A stretch of DNA of 43,817 nt from a virus. Where the stretch lies: IMG/VR virus record IMGVR_UViG_3300049440_000019, positions 1-43,817 of that record, one strand, 5' to 3'. The notes under the pieces are model-generated. The model did not search any database, was not told where the DNA came from, and worked only from the letters and a program-made list of their open reading frames with translations. Positions 20,362 through 27,829 of the stretch are shown piece by piece (position 1 is the stretch's first letter; every line of letters begins with the position of its first letter). A program made the position numbers and the translations under genes.

Positions 20362-20396
20362 TAGCACATCACCAATCGCGGGTCAATACATACTCG

Positions 20397-20444
20397 GTAT
20401 GTACCAGGCTATGTGCCAATGTATGTACCAAGGTATGTACTACG
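20397..20444 (+). repeat. Four tandem 12-bp iterons
   Basis: Units begin at 20397, 20409, 20421 and 20433, with core GTATGTAC in units 1, 3 and 4 and CTATGTGC in unit 2, each followed by a CCAGG/CCAAT/CCAAG-type spacer. An inverted near-copy (ATACATACTC) lies just upstream. Exact 12-base periodicity suggests cooperative binding of an initiator or repressor. Confidence 0.75.
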
Positions 20445-20453
20445 CCCCCCTTT

Positions 20454-20486
20454 GTTGAACATTCAACCTTCAACAGACTGTTGAAG
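20454..20486. promoter_or_regulatory. Paired operator-like sites with GTTGAA/TTCAAC half-sites
   Basis: GTTGAA-CA-TTCAAC (20454-20467) is followed by CTTCAACAG-A-CTGTTGAAG (20468-20486). Four copies of the same half-site occur within 33 bases. This is a likely dimeric-repressor or initiator site. Confidence 0.65.
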
Positions 20487-21000
20487 CAGCCCATCCGCCC
20501 TCCTTCTCGTCACACTGACGATAACCTTGTGAACATGTGAATGGTCTAGACCACTATGTATGGGCATGCATGGTCATGTATACCTATGAGTTAGGTTAGG
20601 CTACCCTGACCATGGCCAGTATGCCCCATCATGTCATGCTATGCCCAGGCAAGCCAGGCAAACCGGACATCACAGTCAGACCAGGGCAGGCTGGGGCAAA
20701 GCTACCCGGGGCATACTTAATCGGGCGCGGTAGTGGGGTGTGAGTCCCCTCAAATATCCTGCATAGTCTATGTAACCTACGTCACATCCTATATAGTCAG
20801 GACCCGAAGGACCCTTGTCCCACATGGCCCCTAACTCCTTTGCCAAACCTTTACCAAAATACTTGCTGGACCCACGTCCAAAAAAGGGCTAAAATCAACA
20901 GTATATATAGTGAGGGAGAAAGTTTCGCCAGCAGGGGCCGGTGTAGGCCACCAGAGGCGTGGGTGCGAAGCTTGATCCTAGGGACGACGGAGATGTCCTG

Positions 21001-21029
21001 TTGACAGATCTCACGAAGTGTGATACACT
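21001..21029 (+). promoter_or_regulatory. Rightward promoter for the terminase/structural operon
   Basis: TTGACA (21001-21006), 17 bases, TACACT (21024-21029). This is the best sigma-70-type match in the region and points toward terminase, about 330 bases downstream. Three hairpins lie in the leader, so readthrough or attenuation is implied. Confidence 0.8.
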
Positions 21030-21080
21030 TCCAATCTCTGTTTACAGGTTATCTATGTCTATCTCTAGGTACTCTAGATA

Positions 21081-21100
21081 GCAACCCCCTTAGGGGTTGC
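21081..21100 (+). promoter_or_regulatory. Leader hairpin 1 (GCAACCCC/GGGGTTGC)
   Basis: Perfect 8-bp stem with CTTA loop, 50 bases after the promoter, followed by TTACATGT. It may be a weak terminator or attenuator of the late transcript. Confidence 0.6.
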
Positions 21101-21146
21101 TTACATGTCTACTCTAGGTAAACAGGGTTAAACAGGTTAACCTAAG

Positions 21147-21171
21147 AGAGCAGCCCTTGAAGGGCTGCTCT
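21147..21171 (+). promoter_or_regulatory. Leader hairpin 2
   Basis: Ten-bp perfect stem AGAGCAGCCC/GGGCTGCTCT with loop TTGAA. No T-tract follows. It is a second structured element in the terminase leader. Confidence 0.6.
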
Positions 21172-21240
21172 GACTAGACATGTCAGTTCTGGTCTAGACT
21201 GACCAAGACTGTCCCTTACGGGAATCCTCTCCCCGTTCAA

Positions 21241-21266
21241 AAAGCCAGCCCCGAAGGGCTGGCTTT
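21241..21266. terminator. Leader hairpin 3, terminator-like on both strands
   Basis: Eleven-bp perfect stem AAAGCCAGCCC/GGGCTGGCTTT with a CGAA loop, flanked by A and T runs so that either strand could terminate weakly. It lies 98 bases before the terminase ATG. Confidence 0.65.
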
Positions 21267-21363
21267 ACTGTTACCACCTTTTTGATCCTGCGTCTGAACC
21301 AGGGATCACAACCCTTCGGGTTGGTTCACCTGGTTTATACCTAACTCAGCCCGAAAGGCTTTC

Positions 21364-23268
21364 ATGGCCATCATCCGCGAACTCACCCAACCAGAGAAGA
21401 AGCGGGCCTACCTCAAGCTCCGCCAGGCTGGCGTGAAGTCGGGGGTAGCTGCCCAGGAAGTTGGCATCACGCCTCAAGGCGTGAGTGCCTGGCGTAGGTC
21501 TGATGCGGACTTCCGCGAGGCTGATCAGAGGATCAAGCTGGTTCGCCTGGAGGATCAGCCCGAGGCGAACCAGAACATGCCGAGCTTCCCAGAGTTCTGC
21601 ATGAAGTACCTGGATACCCAGTTGTTCAATCATCACCTCCAGTGGCTCGATCTTCTGGAGGATCGTGAGCCCAGGAACTTGCACCCGAACCAGACGTACA
21701 TCAAGGGTGACAACGAGAACATCCTGATCAACACTCCACCTGAGCATGCGAAGTCAACCACCATCACGGTGAACTACGTGACCTATCGGATCTGTGAGGA
21801 TCCGAACATCCGTATCATCATCGTGTCCCAGACTCAGGAGCTTGCCAAGCGGTTCCTTGTGGCGATCAAGGATCGCCTTGCAGGGCAGAACCTGAACTAC
21901 CGCAAGCTCCAGATCGACTTCGCGCCGGACGGCGGGTTCGACAAGAACTCGGCATCGTGGAGTGCCAATGCCATCTATGTCTCCTCGAACCTTCGCGACT
22001 CTGGTGAGGCGACTCCTTCGGTCCAGGCCATCGGGATCAACGGCCAGATCTATGGGAACCGTGCAGACCTGGTCATCATGGATGACTGTGTGACCGGTAA
22101 GAACGCCCACGAGTACCAGAAGCAGATGGACTGGATCCAGCGAGAGGTGTCCAACCGCCTCTCGCCTGGTGGCAAGATGCTCCTGGTGGGCACTCGGCTT
22201 GCTCCTACTGATCTCTATGGTGAGATCATCAAGGGTGACTACTACGGGGACGAGGAGTCCCCGTGGACCTATCTGTCTCAGCCTGCTGTTCTTGAGTTCG
22301 ATGAGGACTCGGACAAGTGGACTACTCTGTGGCCTCGCTCCAATCGTCCCCCCGTTTCGGTGGCTGGCAGGGCCTTGAGCCAGAAGGACAAGGATGGCCT
22401 CTATCCTTACTGGACTGGCGCCGCTCTCAAGAAGCGGCGCGCCAAGATGTCTCCCAGGAACTGGGCCCTTGTCTACCAGCAGGAGAGGATGGTCGAGGAT
22501 GCCATCTTCACCCAGAATGCTGTTCTGGGATCTGTGGATGGTGCCCGTGCACCTGGCCCCATGGGTGGTGATACGGTTGACGGCCGACCCAATGGCATCG
22601 AGGGCTGCTATGTGGTGGGCGGTTTCGACCCTGCCATGACCGGCCATAGTGCTGCCATTGTGATTGCCATGGACCGGCGCACTGGTGTGCGCTGGGTCCT
22701 TGATGTATGGACCAAGGCAAACTGCAAGCCTGACGACCTCTTTGACAAGATCAAAGAGTGGACAGTGAAGTATCGCATGAACGAGTGGCGTATCGAGAAG
22801 AACGCCATGAACCTCATGGTGACGCAGAACCGGGAGATCCGGAGCTTCCTGGCAACCAGAGGTTGTCTTCTGAGGGAGCACTTCACTGGATCCAACAAGT
22901 GGGACAGTGACTTCGGTGTAGCTTCCATGTCCATGCTGTTCGATGGCTGGGAGAACAAGAAGCAGTTGATCAGGCTTCCGCGCAAGAGCGCAGAAGGCGT
23001 CAAGGCTCTGATCGAGCAGCTGACTACTTGGGAGCCTGATCCACCTGGCACCAGGACGAAGCGCAAGACCGACTGCGTGATGGCCCTATGGTTTGCTGAG
23101 ATCCGCTGTCGTGAACTGGTAGATGAACTCAGCCAGAAGGAAGAGCACCATATAGCCAACCCTTGGTTGACAGAGCGAGACCGCAACAAGCAGGCAGTGA
23201 TCGATCTTGACTACATGGCACAGTCTGCGATGCATGGAGACTCTACGATGAACTGGTGGTCGGGGTGA
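21364..23268 (+). CDS. terL: Terminase large subunit
   Basis: 634 aa. Residues 24-47 (VKSGVAAQEVGITPQGVSAW) look like a small-terminase-type helix-turn-helix fused to the N-terminus. The ATPase has a variant P-loop NTPPEHAKST (about 123-132) and Walker B ADLVIMDD (234-241). The nuclease has FDPAMTGHSA (D422), RIEKNAMN (E478) and TKRKTDCVMA (D570), the acidic triad of the RNase-H-like fold. It powers DNA packaging and cuts the concatemer. No separate small terminase was found, so the N-terminal helix-turn-helix may serve DNA recognition. The ATG is preceded by AAAGG within a small hairpin. Confidence 0.95.
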   Translation: MAIIRELTQPEKKRAYLKLRQAGVKSGVAAQEVGITPQGVSAWRRSDADFREADQRIKLVRLEDQPEANQNMPSFPEFCMKYLDTQLFNHHLQWLDLLEDREPRNLHPNQTYIKGDNENILINTPPEHAKSTTITVNYVTYRICEDPNIRIIIVSQTQELAKRFLVAIKDRLAGQNLNYRKLQIDFAPDGGFDKNSASWSANAIYVSSNLRDSGEATPSVQAIGINGQIYGNRADLVIMDDCVTGKNAHEYQKQMDWIQREVSNRLSPGGKMLLVGTRLAPTDLYGEIIKGDYYGDEESPWTYLSQPAVLEFDEDSDKWTTLWPRSNRPPVSVAGRALSQKDKDGLYPYWTGAALKKRRAKMSPRNWALVYQQERMVEDAIFTQNAVLGSVDGARAPGPMGGDTVDGRPNGIEGCYVVGGFDPAMTGHSAAIVIAMDRRTGVRWVLDVWTKANCKPDDLFDKIKEWTVKYRMNEWRIEKNAMNLMVTQNREIRSFLATRGCLLREHFTGSNKWDSDFGVASMSMLFDGWENKKQLIRLPRKSAEGVKALIEQLTTWEPDPPGTRTKRKTDCVMALWFAEIRCRELVDELSQKEEHHIANPWLTERDRNKQAVIDLDYMAQSAMHGDSTMNWWSG

Positions 23269-23576
23269 AGTTCTCTGAGCGAGCAGCCGACCAACTGGCG
23301 AAGGTGATGGGGTCATGGAAGTTCGTAGTTGGTCAGGCCCTGTTTCTTGCTGTGTGGTTTGCTGCCAATGGTTTGTTCGGAAGCTCGGCCCCAGATCCAT
23401 ACCCGTTCATCCTGGCCAACCTGATCATGAGTGCTCAGGCAGCCTTCGCAACCCCGATCCTGCTGATGAGCCAGAACCGCGCTGCATCTGCCGATCGTTC
23501 GACAATAACCTACGACCTAGGTGTTGACCGAGAGTCGCTTGAGATCCTCAAGCGCATTGAGGAGAAACTCAAGTGA
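23265..23576 (+). CDS. DUF1003 membrane protein
   Basis: 103 aa from GTG 23265 in a GTGA overlap with terminase. It contains GSWKFVVGQALFLAVWFAAN, PDPYPFILANLIMS and LLMSQNRAASADR, the recognisable pattern of DUF1003 proteins, with two membrane segments and a terminal helix. It lies two genes before the endolysin, so a holin-like role is possible. DUF1003 function is otherwise unknown. Confidence 0.8.
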   Translation: MKFSERAADQLAKVMGSWKFVVGQALFLAVWFAANGLFGSSAPDPYPFILANLIMSAQAAFATPILLMSQNRAASADRSTITYDLGVDRESLEILKRIEEKLK

Positions 23577-23743
23577 CCGAACGCATTGCGCACTGGGTGA
23601 GTGATGAGGATCATGCACTCCCCGCCGACTCCTATCATGATGATGATGGGCGAGTTTGGAATCGCATCGACTGCCAGTGTGGTGCCGAAGGTGGCTGCTG
23701 GAAGACTAGGATTGATGGCAAGATGGAGATTGGTATCCGATGA
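23573..23743 (+). CDS. 56-aa Cys-containing protein
   Basis: GTG 23573 lies in a GTGA overlap and its TGA overlaps the endolysin ATG. The sequence is acidic in the middle (SYHDDDGRVWNRIDCQCGAE) with three Cys (CQC, GGC). It is a small metal-binding candidate. Function unknown. Confidence 0.65.
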   Translation: MTERIAHWVSDEDHALPADSYHDDDGRVWNRIDCQCGAEGGCWKTRIDGKMEIGIR

Positions 23744-24516
23744 ACCTGCTCAACCGTTCTTACTTCGGCTGGCCGCCCTCTGCGGCCAGTGACCAGTCTT
23801 CCACCCTTGGCACCAAGGTGCACTACGAGGGCACCCCAGTCCACGTGGCCAGTGATCACAACCTGTGCATCCAGGAGTGGAAGAACATCCGGGAATCCCA
23901 CCTTGCAAACACCAAGGAAGGGTACGTGGACATTGCTTACAACTTTGGCGCATGCCCTCACGGCTATCTGTTCGAGGGTCGGGGGATCGGTAAGGAGACT
24001 GCTGCCAACGGCAACCAGACTCTCAATCACGCCCACTACAGTATTGTCGGTCTTGTTGGTAGTGATGGTGATATCACTCCTACTGATCTGATGCTCGGTG
24101 CGATCCGTGATGGCATCGAGCTGCTTCAGCGCAATGGCGCTGGCAGCGAGATCAAGGGTCACCGTGACGGCTACTCCACTGGCTGTCCTGGCGATGCACT
24201 GTACGCCTGGGTCCAGAAGGGTGCCCCTCGACCTGGTGGTTCTCCAGTTCCCAAGCCGGTCCCTGGCCCCACTCCTCCCCCGACCCCGAATCATCCTTGG
24301 CCTGGCGTCTATGTTGCCAACGGTGCCAGTGGTGACATCGTGCGTACCATTCAGGCGCGCCTTGCGGCGCGTGGTTGGAGTATCTCAGTTGATGGCCAAT
24401 TTGGTCCGAAGACTGACAGTGTGATCCGCCAGTTCCAGGCGGAGAAGAATCTTGGGGTTGACGGTATTGTCGGTCCCGCTACGTGGTCTGCTCTGTGGAA
24501 TGCGCCGATCACGTGA
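23740..24516 (+). CDS. Endolysin: N-acetylmuramoyl-L-alanine amidase with PG-binding domain
   Basis: 258 aa. Residues 20-155 resemble the Amidase_2/PGRP fold: KVHYEGTPVH (H28), AYNFGACPHGYLFEGRG, NHAHYSIVG (H97 or H99), GHRDGYSTGCPGD (H141 and C149 as zinc ligands). A Pro-rich linker (165-188) follows, then a peptidoglycan-binding repeat (GDIVRTIQARLAARGW, VDGQFGPKTDSVIRQFQ, VDGIVGPATWSALW). It cleaves the amide bond between muramic acid and the stem peptide at lysis. It is located early in the rightward operon, away from the r1t-like holin. Confidence 0.92.
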   Translation: MNLLNRSYFGWPPSAASDQSSTLGTKVHYEGTPVHVASDHNLCIQEWKNIRESHLANTKEGYVDIAYNFGACPHGYLFEGRGIGKETAANGNQTLNHAHYSIVGLVGSDGDITPTDLMLGAIRDGIELLQRNGAGSEIKGHRDGYSTGCPGDALYAWVQKGAPRPGGSPVPKPVPGPTPPPTPNHPWPGVYVANGASGDIVRTIQARLAARGWSISVDGQFGPKTDSVIRQFQAEKNLGVDGIVGPATWSALWNAPIT

Positions 24517-24713
24517 ACGAAGTGCATGACATACTGAAGTATTTTGCTTACTCACATCTGCCGGAGCGACTTCAGCAGATATCTGAACCGCTCTGCAACG
24601 TGGCCCTTTGGGCAGCTGATGAGCTTGATGGCCCAGAGCTTTTGGCTGGACTCCGCAAGCTCCTTGAGGCCAAAGACTGTTTTGTCAGGGCTAAGGTAAG
24701 TCAGGAGTCTTGA
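24513..24713 (+). CDS. 66-aa conserved actinophage-type protein next to endolysin
   Basis: GTG 24513 lies in a GTGA overlap. The pattern ILKYFAYSHLPERLQQISEP and LRKLLEAKDCFVRA is a small helical protein often found next to endolysin or portal genes in actinophages (recognised from memory). The role is unknown. Its stop overlaps the portal ATG. Confidence 0.75.
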   Translation: MNEVHDILKYFAYSHLPERLQQISEPLCNVALWAADELDGPELLAGLRKLLEAKDCFVRAKVSQES

Positions 24714-26515
24714 TGGCTCGAACTCTTGAGGAGATTGCCCGAAGGGTCAAGGCTCTCAAGGATGCGAATCGTGAGCGTGATCAGCGTCATCGTGACGTTC
24801 ACGATGTTCGCAGTGGAGACATTTCCACAGTAATCCCAGGGTCCATGCCTGATGCATGGCCCAAACCTGTTGTTGCCAACATGATCGACTCCACTGCCCG
24901 TGATACGGCTGAGGTCATGGGGCAGATGCCCAGCATCAACTGCACGAACTCACTTCAGACTAGTGACCGTAGCAAGAAGTTCTCCAGTAAGCGCACCAAG
25001 ATGGCCAATCACTATGTGATAGCCAGCCATCTGCCAGCTGGTGAGCAGGTGAAGTTCAGTGATCACTACAACTCTTACGGCATGGCTGTCTACTCGGTAG
25101 AGCCTGACTTCGATACCAAGACTCCTATCCTCCGCGTCGAGAATCCCATGGGAGCCTATGCTGAGGTTGATCTGTTCGGTCGCCTCAAGTCCTACTCGCG
25201 CTGCTGGCGCGAGGAGGCCATTACCCTGGTATCCAAGTATCCGAGTCTGATGCGTACCCTGAGGAAGCAGAACCCTTCAGGCTATGGGGATGACGAGAGC
25301 TGGGCTGAGCGTGAGATCGAAGTCTGCAAGTACATGGATGACGATCAGATCGTCATGTATCTTCCGGCTCACAGCAACCGCCTGATCGACCAGATGGAAA
25401 ACCCCATGGGCAAGCTGATGGTGTCTATTGCCATCCGTCCATCGTTCGACCATGAGATTCGTGGTGCCTTCGATGATGCCATCTGGGTCTACTTGGCAAA
25501 GAGCCGAATGGCCATGCTTGGCCTTGAGGCTACCGAGAAGGCTGTGCGAGCCCCTCTTGCCGTTCCTCGTGATGTTCAGCGCATGGTGTTCGGTGGTGAC
25601 TCCATCATCCGCACTGATAACCCTGACAAGATCAAGTATGTCGGTATCGACATGCCGCAGTTCGCGGCCCAAGAGGCCCAGAACATGGAGCGTGAGCTTC
25701 GTCTTGCGACTCGCTCTCCAGAGTCCAGGACTGGCAGTGTCAGTGCGAACATCATCACTGGCAAGGGGATCGAAGCCCTTCAGGGGGGCTTCGATACTGT
25801 CATCACTACTGGCCAGCAGGTCATAGGTATGGCACTCAAGAGGGCTCTTGAATACGCCTTCGAGATGGATGAGAAGCTCTGGCCTACTGAGAAGAAGACC
25901 ATTCGGGGGGTAGTCCAAGGCGCTCCGTTCGAGGAGACCTACATCCCCTCGAAGGACATCGGAGGCAACTATCTTGTCGATGTTGCCTATGGCTTTGCCG
26001 CTGGACAGGATCCGGCACGGGCCATCGTTGCCATGCTTCAGCTTCGAGGAGACAACCTTGTCTCCCGTGACTTCGTCATGCGACAACTGCCGATGGAGAT
26101 CGATGTTGTACAGATGCAGACACAGATCGACAATGAGCAGTTCGAGGATGCGTTGAAGGCTGGACTCCAGGGATTCATGCAGTCAATCCCCCAGATGGCT
26201 GCACAGGGCATGGACCCGATGGATTCCATTCTCAAGGTTGCCGAAGTCATCAAGCTCCGCGAAGCTGGTCAGCCGATCCATGAGGCGATCCTCAGGGCAT
26301 ACAAGCCCAAGGAGGCCCCACAAGGGGCCCAGGAGGCTGCTGCACCCCAGGGTCAGCCAATGACACCAGGAGCACCTGGACAGGCGCCTAGGGGCGCCCT
26401 AGGGGCCCAGGGTGGCCCCACTGGAATGGATATGATGCAGCTCCTCTCCAGCATGAAGAGCACGGGCGGACAGCCCGTGATGACCTCACGAACCAGGCGA
26501 CAGGTACCCATCTAG
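24713..26515 (+). CDS. Portal protein
   Basis: 600 aa from ATG 24713, with AGGAG upstream. It is a helical N-terminal domain, a strand-rich middle (VEPDFDTKTPILRVENPMGA), a wing-like segment (DDQIVMYLPAH), and a C-terminal helical stem followed by a Pro/Gln/Gly-rich tail (about 545-600) typical of portals. It forms the dodecameric gate at the capsid vertex through which DNA is packed. Size, position after terminase and domain order support this; there is no short diagnostic motif. Confidence 0.85.
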   Translation: MARTLEEIARRVKALKDANRERDQRHRDVHDVRSGDISTVIPGSMPDAWPKPVVANMIDSTARDTAEVMGQMPSINCTNSLQTSDRSKKFSSKRTKMANHYVIASHLPAGEQVKFSDHYNSYGMAVYSVEPDFDTKTPILRVENPMGAYAEVDLFGRLKSYSRCWREEAITLVSKYPSLMRTLRKQNPSGYGDDESWAEREIEVCKYMDDDQIVMYLPAHSNRLIDQMENPMGKLMVSIAIRPSFDHEIRGAFDDAIWVYLAKSRMAMLGLEATEKAVRAPLAVPRDVQRMVFGGDSIIRTDNPDKIKYVGIDMPQFAAQEAQNMERELRLATRSPESRTGSVSANIITGKGIEALQGGFDTVITTGQQVIGMALKRALEYAFEMDEKLWPTEKKTIRGVVQGAPFEETYIPSKDIGGNYLVDVAYGFAAGQDPARAIVAMLQLRGDNLVSRDFVMRQLPMEIDVVQMQTQIDNEQFEDALKAGLQGFMQSIPQMAAQGMDPMDSILKVAEVIKLREAGQPIHEAILRAYKPKEAPQGAQEAAAPQGQPMTPGAPGQAPRGALGAQGGPTGMDMMQLLSSMKSTGGQPVMTSRTRRQVPI

Positions 26516-26516
26516 G

Positions 26517-26669
26517 ATGATCGATCACAAGTGTCAGTACGCTGAAGCCATCGGGCGTAAGCCCGAGTGGCAGACTGACGAGAATGGCAAGACAGTCTGT
26601 GTCTTCTGCCATGTAGATAAGAACCCAGTGATTGCTGAGAAGCCAGCAGTCAAGACCGTAAGGAAGTAA
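26517..26669 (+). CDS. 50-aa zinc-ribbon-like protein
   Basis: ATG 26517. It contains one Cys (HKCQY) and C-V-F-C (TVCVFCHVDK), so one zinc site is plausible, with a basic tail (VKTVRK). It is downstream of portal. Function unknown. Confidence 0.65.
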   Translation: MIDHKCQYAEAIGRKPEWQTDENGKTVCVFCHVDKNPVIAEKPAVKTVRK

Positions 26670-26671
26670 GT

Positions 26672-27016
26672 ATGGCTACTGATGGTATGACTGTTGACGG
26701 CTCTCAGATGCCCGGTCACCACGACATGAACGCTCAGGCTCCAAGCCTGGACACTGCCGGTGCCTATGAGGGCGACCTGAAGGGTGAACTGTTTCCGCAG
26801 CACCCGAAGGTTGGTCCCTGGTATTCGCTTGCTGGTGATGCTGCTGAGCCTTGGGAGCTTTCCGTTCTTGAGTCGCACTCCACTGGCGACACTCGCCACC
26901 AGACTGTCACCAAGTCTCCGGAGTGGCAGAGCACCATCGTCACTACGACTGGTGTGACTCGCGGTGTCGGGACGCCTGAAGGCGGCCCTGAGACTCTTGG
27001 CCTTCCGAACCACTGA
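26672..27016 (+). CDS. 114-aa hypothetical virion-associated protein
   Basis: ATG 26672. Polar and Gly/Thr-rich, with many His/Trp/Ser residues (MPGHHDMNAQAP, PWYSLAGDAAEPW) and TTTGVTRGVGTPEGGP. There are no membrane segments. It lies among structural genes, so a minor virion or head-closure role is possible. It was not recognised. Confidence 0.6.
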   Translation: MATDGMTVDGSQMPGHHDMNAQAPSLDTAGAYEGDLKGELFPQHPKVGPWYSLAGDAAEPWELSVLESHSTGDTRHQTVTKSPEWQSTIVTTTGVTRGVGTPEGGPETLGLPNH

Positions 27017-27024
27017 GGATTGAT

Positions 27025-27267
27025 ATGGATGATGACGACCTGGAAATTGAAGTGCTGACTCCTCAGCGTCACAATCGCTGGGCTGTCATCGTTCCAGCCT
27101 TGGGCTTCATTGCAGAAGCAAGTCGAGCGTTCAGTGAAACCTTTACCGCATACACAATCTATGCGGCGCAGCATGGCATGCAGAAGCATTACGACCAGCA
27201 GTTCAAGGGGGTGATCAGTAGTGGCTATTCCGGTGTCAGGTCCGGGGAAGTTTTCCCAGAGGACTGA
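27025..27267 (+). CDS. 80-aa hypothetical protein
   Basis: ATG 27025. An acidic start (MDDDDLEIEVL), then a helix (FIAEASRAFSETFTAYTIYA). It overlaps the next gene by 47 nt. It was not recognised. Confidence 0.6.
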   Translation: MDDDDLEIEVLTPQRHNRWAVIVPALGFIAEASRAFSETFTAYTIYAAQHGMQKHYDQQFKGVISSGYSGVRSGEVFPED

Positions 27268-27643
27268 CAAGCAGCCTCTTCGGTCTGTTCCCAATGCCGA
27301 CTATGGCGAGCAGACCGCATACAAGCAGCTCCAGCAGGACGCGCCTATGGCCGCGTCCCCTGATGTTCCTGCTGGTCAGAGCATGGACTTCTCCAGCCTC
27401 TTTGGCAATCCTGCTGGTCGAGTCATTCCCATGGGTGCTGACTCTACTCAGCCCAATGTTCCCGTGACCAATGGGGCAAGCATGGGGGCGGGGGTAGGAA
27501 CTGAAGCTCTCGGGCTTCAGTCGAGCCAGACCGATGTTCAGGGGATGGCTGCTTCACTCCCCGTTCTGGAGTTCTTTGCCAATCAGCCGAATGCCTCATG
27601 GGCACTGCGCAATGCAGTGCGTCAGATCAAGGGGAACATGTGA
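27221..27643 (+). CDS. 140-aa Gly/Ser/Met-rich hypothetical protein
   Basis: It starts with GTG 27221 after a G-rich site. Low-complexity polar regions (MGADSTQPNVPVTNGASMGA) and a C-terminal helix (VLEFFANQPNASWALRNA). It may be a flexible virion protein. It was not recognised. Confidence 0.6.
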   Translation: MAIPVSGPGKFSQRTDKQPLRSVPNADYGEQTAYKQLQQDAPMAASPDVPAGQSMDFSSLFGNPAGRVIPMGADSTQPNVPVTNGASMGAGVGTEALGLQSSQTDVQGMAASLPVLEFFANQPNASWALRNAVRQIKGNM

Positions 27644-27828
27644 ACGATGTCCCTCCGGCCTACATCTACCCGGGTCAGGCGTTTGATGAGATGGGTTCAC
27701 TGTTCGCCATCATGCCCAACTATCCAAGGCTTGCCTTCGATCTGGCCAACAGTCCAGGCTCCAGTGATGTGACCAATATGGTTACACGATCTGTCATGCA
27801 GTCCAATGTAGACCCTTACGGAGAATGA
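27640..27828 (+). CDS. 62-aa hypothetical protein
   Basis: GTG 27640 lies in a GTGA overlap. Contains NDVPPAYIYPGQAF and a helix. It directly precedes the 1,608-aa gene. It was not recognised. Confidence 0.6.
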   Translation: MNDVPPAYIYPGQAFDEMGSLFAIMPNYPRLAFDLANSPGSSDVTNMVTRSVMQSNVDPYGE

Positions 27829-27829
27829 C

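Larger units (their letters stand above)
20101..21363. other. 1.26-kb non-coding regulatory and origin-like region
   Basis: It separates the leftward genes from the rightward terminase operon. It contains a CATGTAAGG inverted repeat (20272-20280/20300-20308), a Z-DNA-like tract, four 12-bp iterons, operator-like inverted repeats, a GGTCTAGACC palindrome (20543-20552), several hairpins and a consensus promoter. The only open frame (about 74 codons at 20316) has unlikely composition. An origin or early control region is inferred. Confidence 0.7.

Noticed and set aside
20316-20540. 74-codon plus-strand frame in the non-coding region
   Set aside because: It covers the alternating tract and iterons, has no ribosome site, and its Cys/Val/Thr-rich product reflects the repeats.
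21754-22881. 375-codon minus-strand frame inside terminase
   Set aside because: Antisense shadow of a confidently assigned terminase gene; no ribosome site and no coherent domain.
25277-26086. 269-codon minus-strand frame inside portal
   Set aside because: Antisense shadow of the portal gene, with composition mirrored from its codons.
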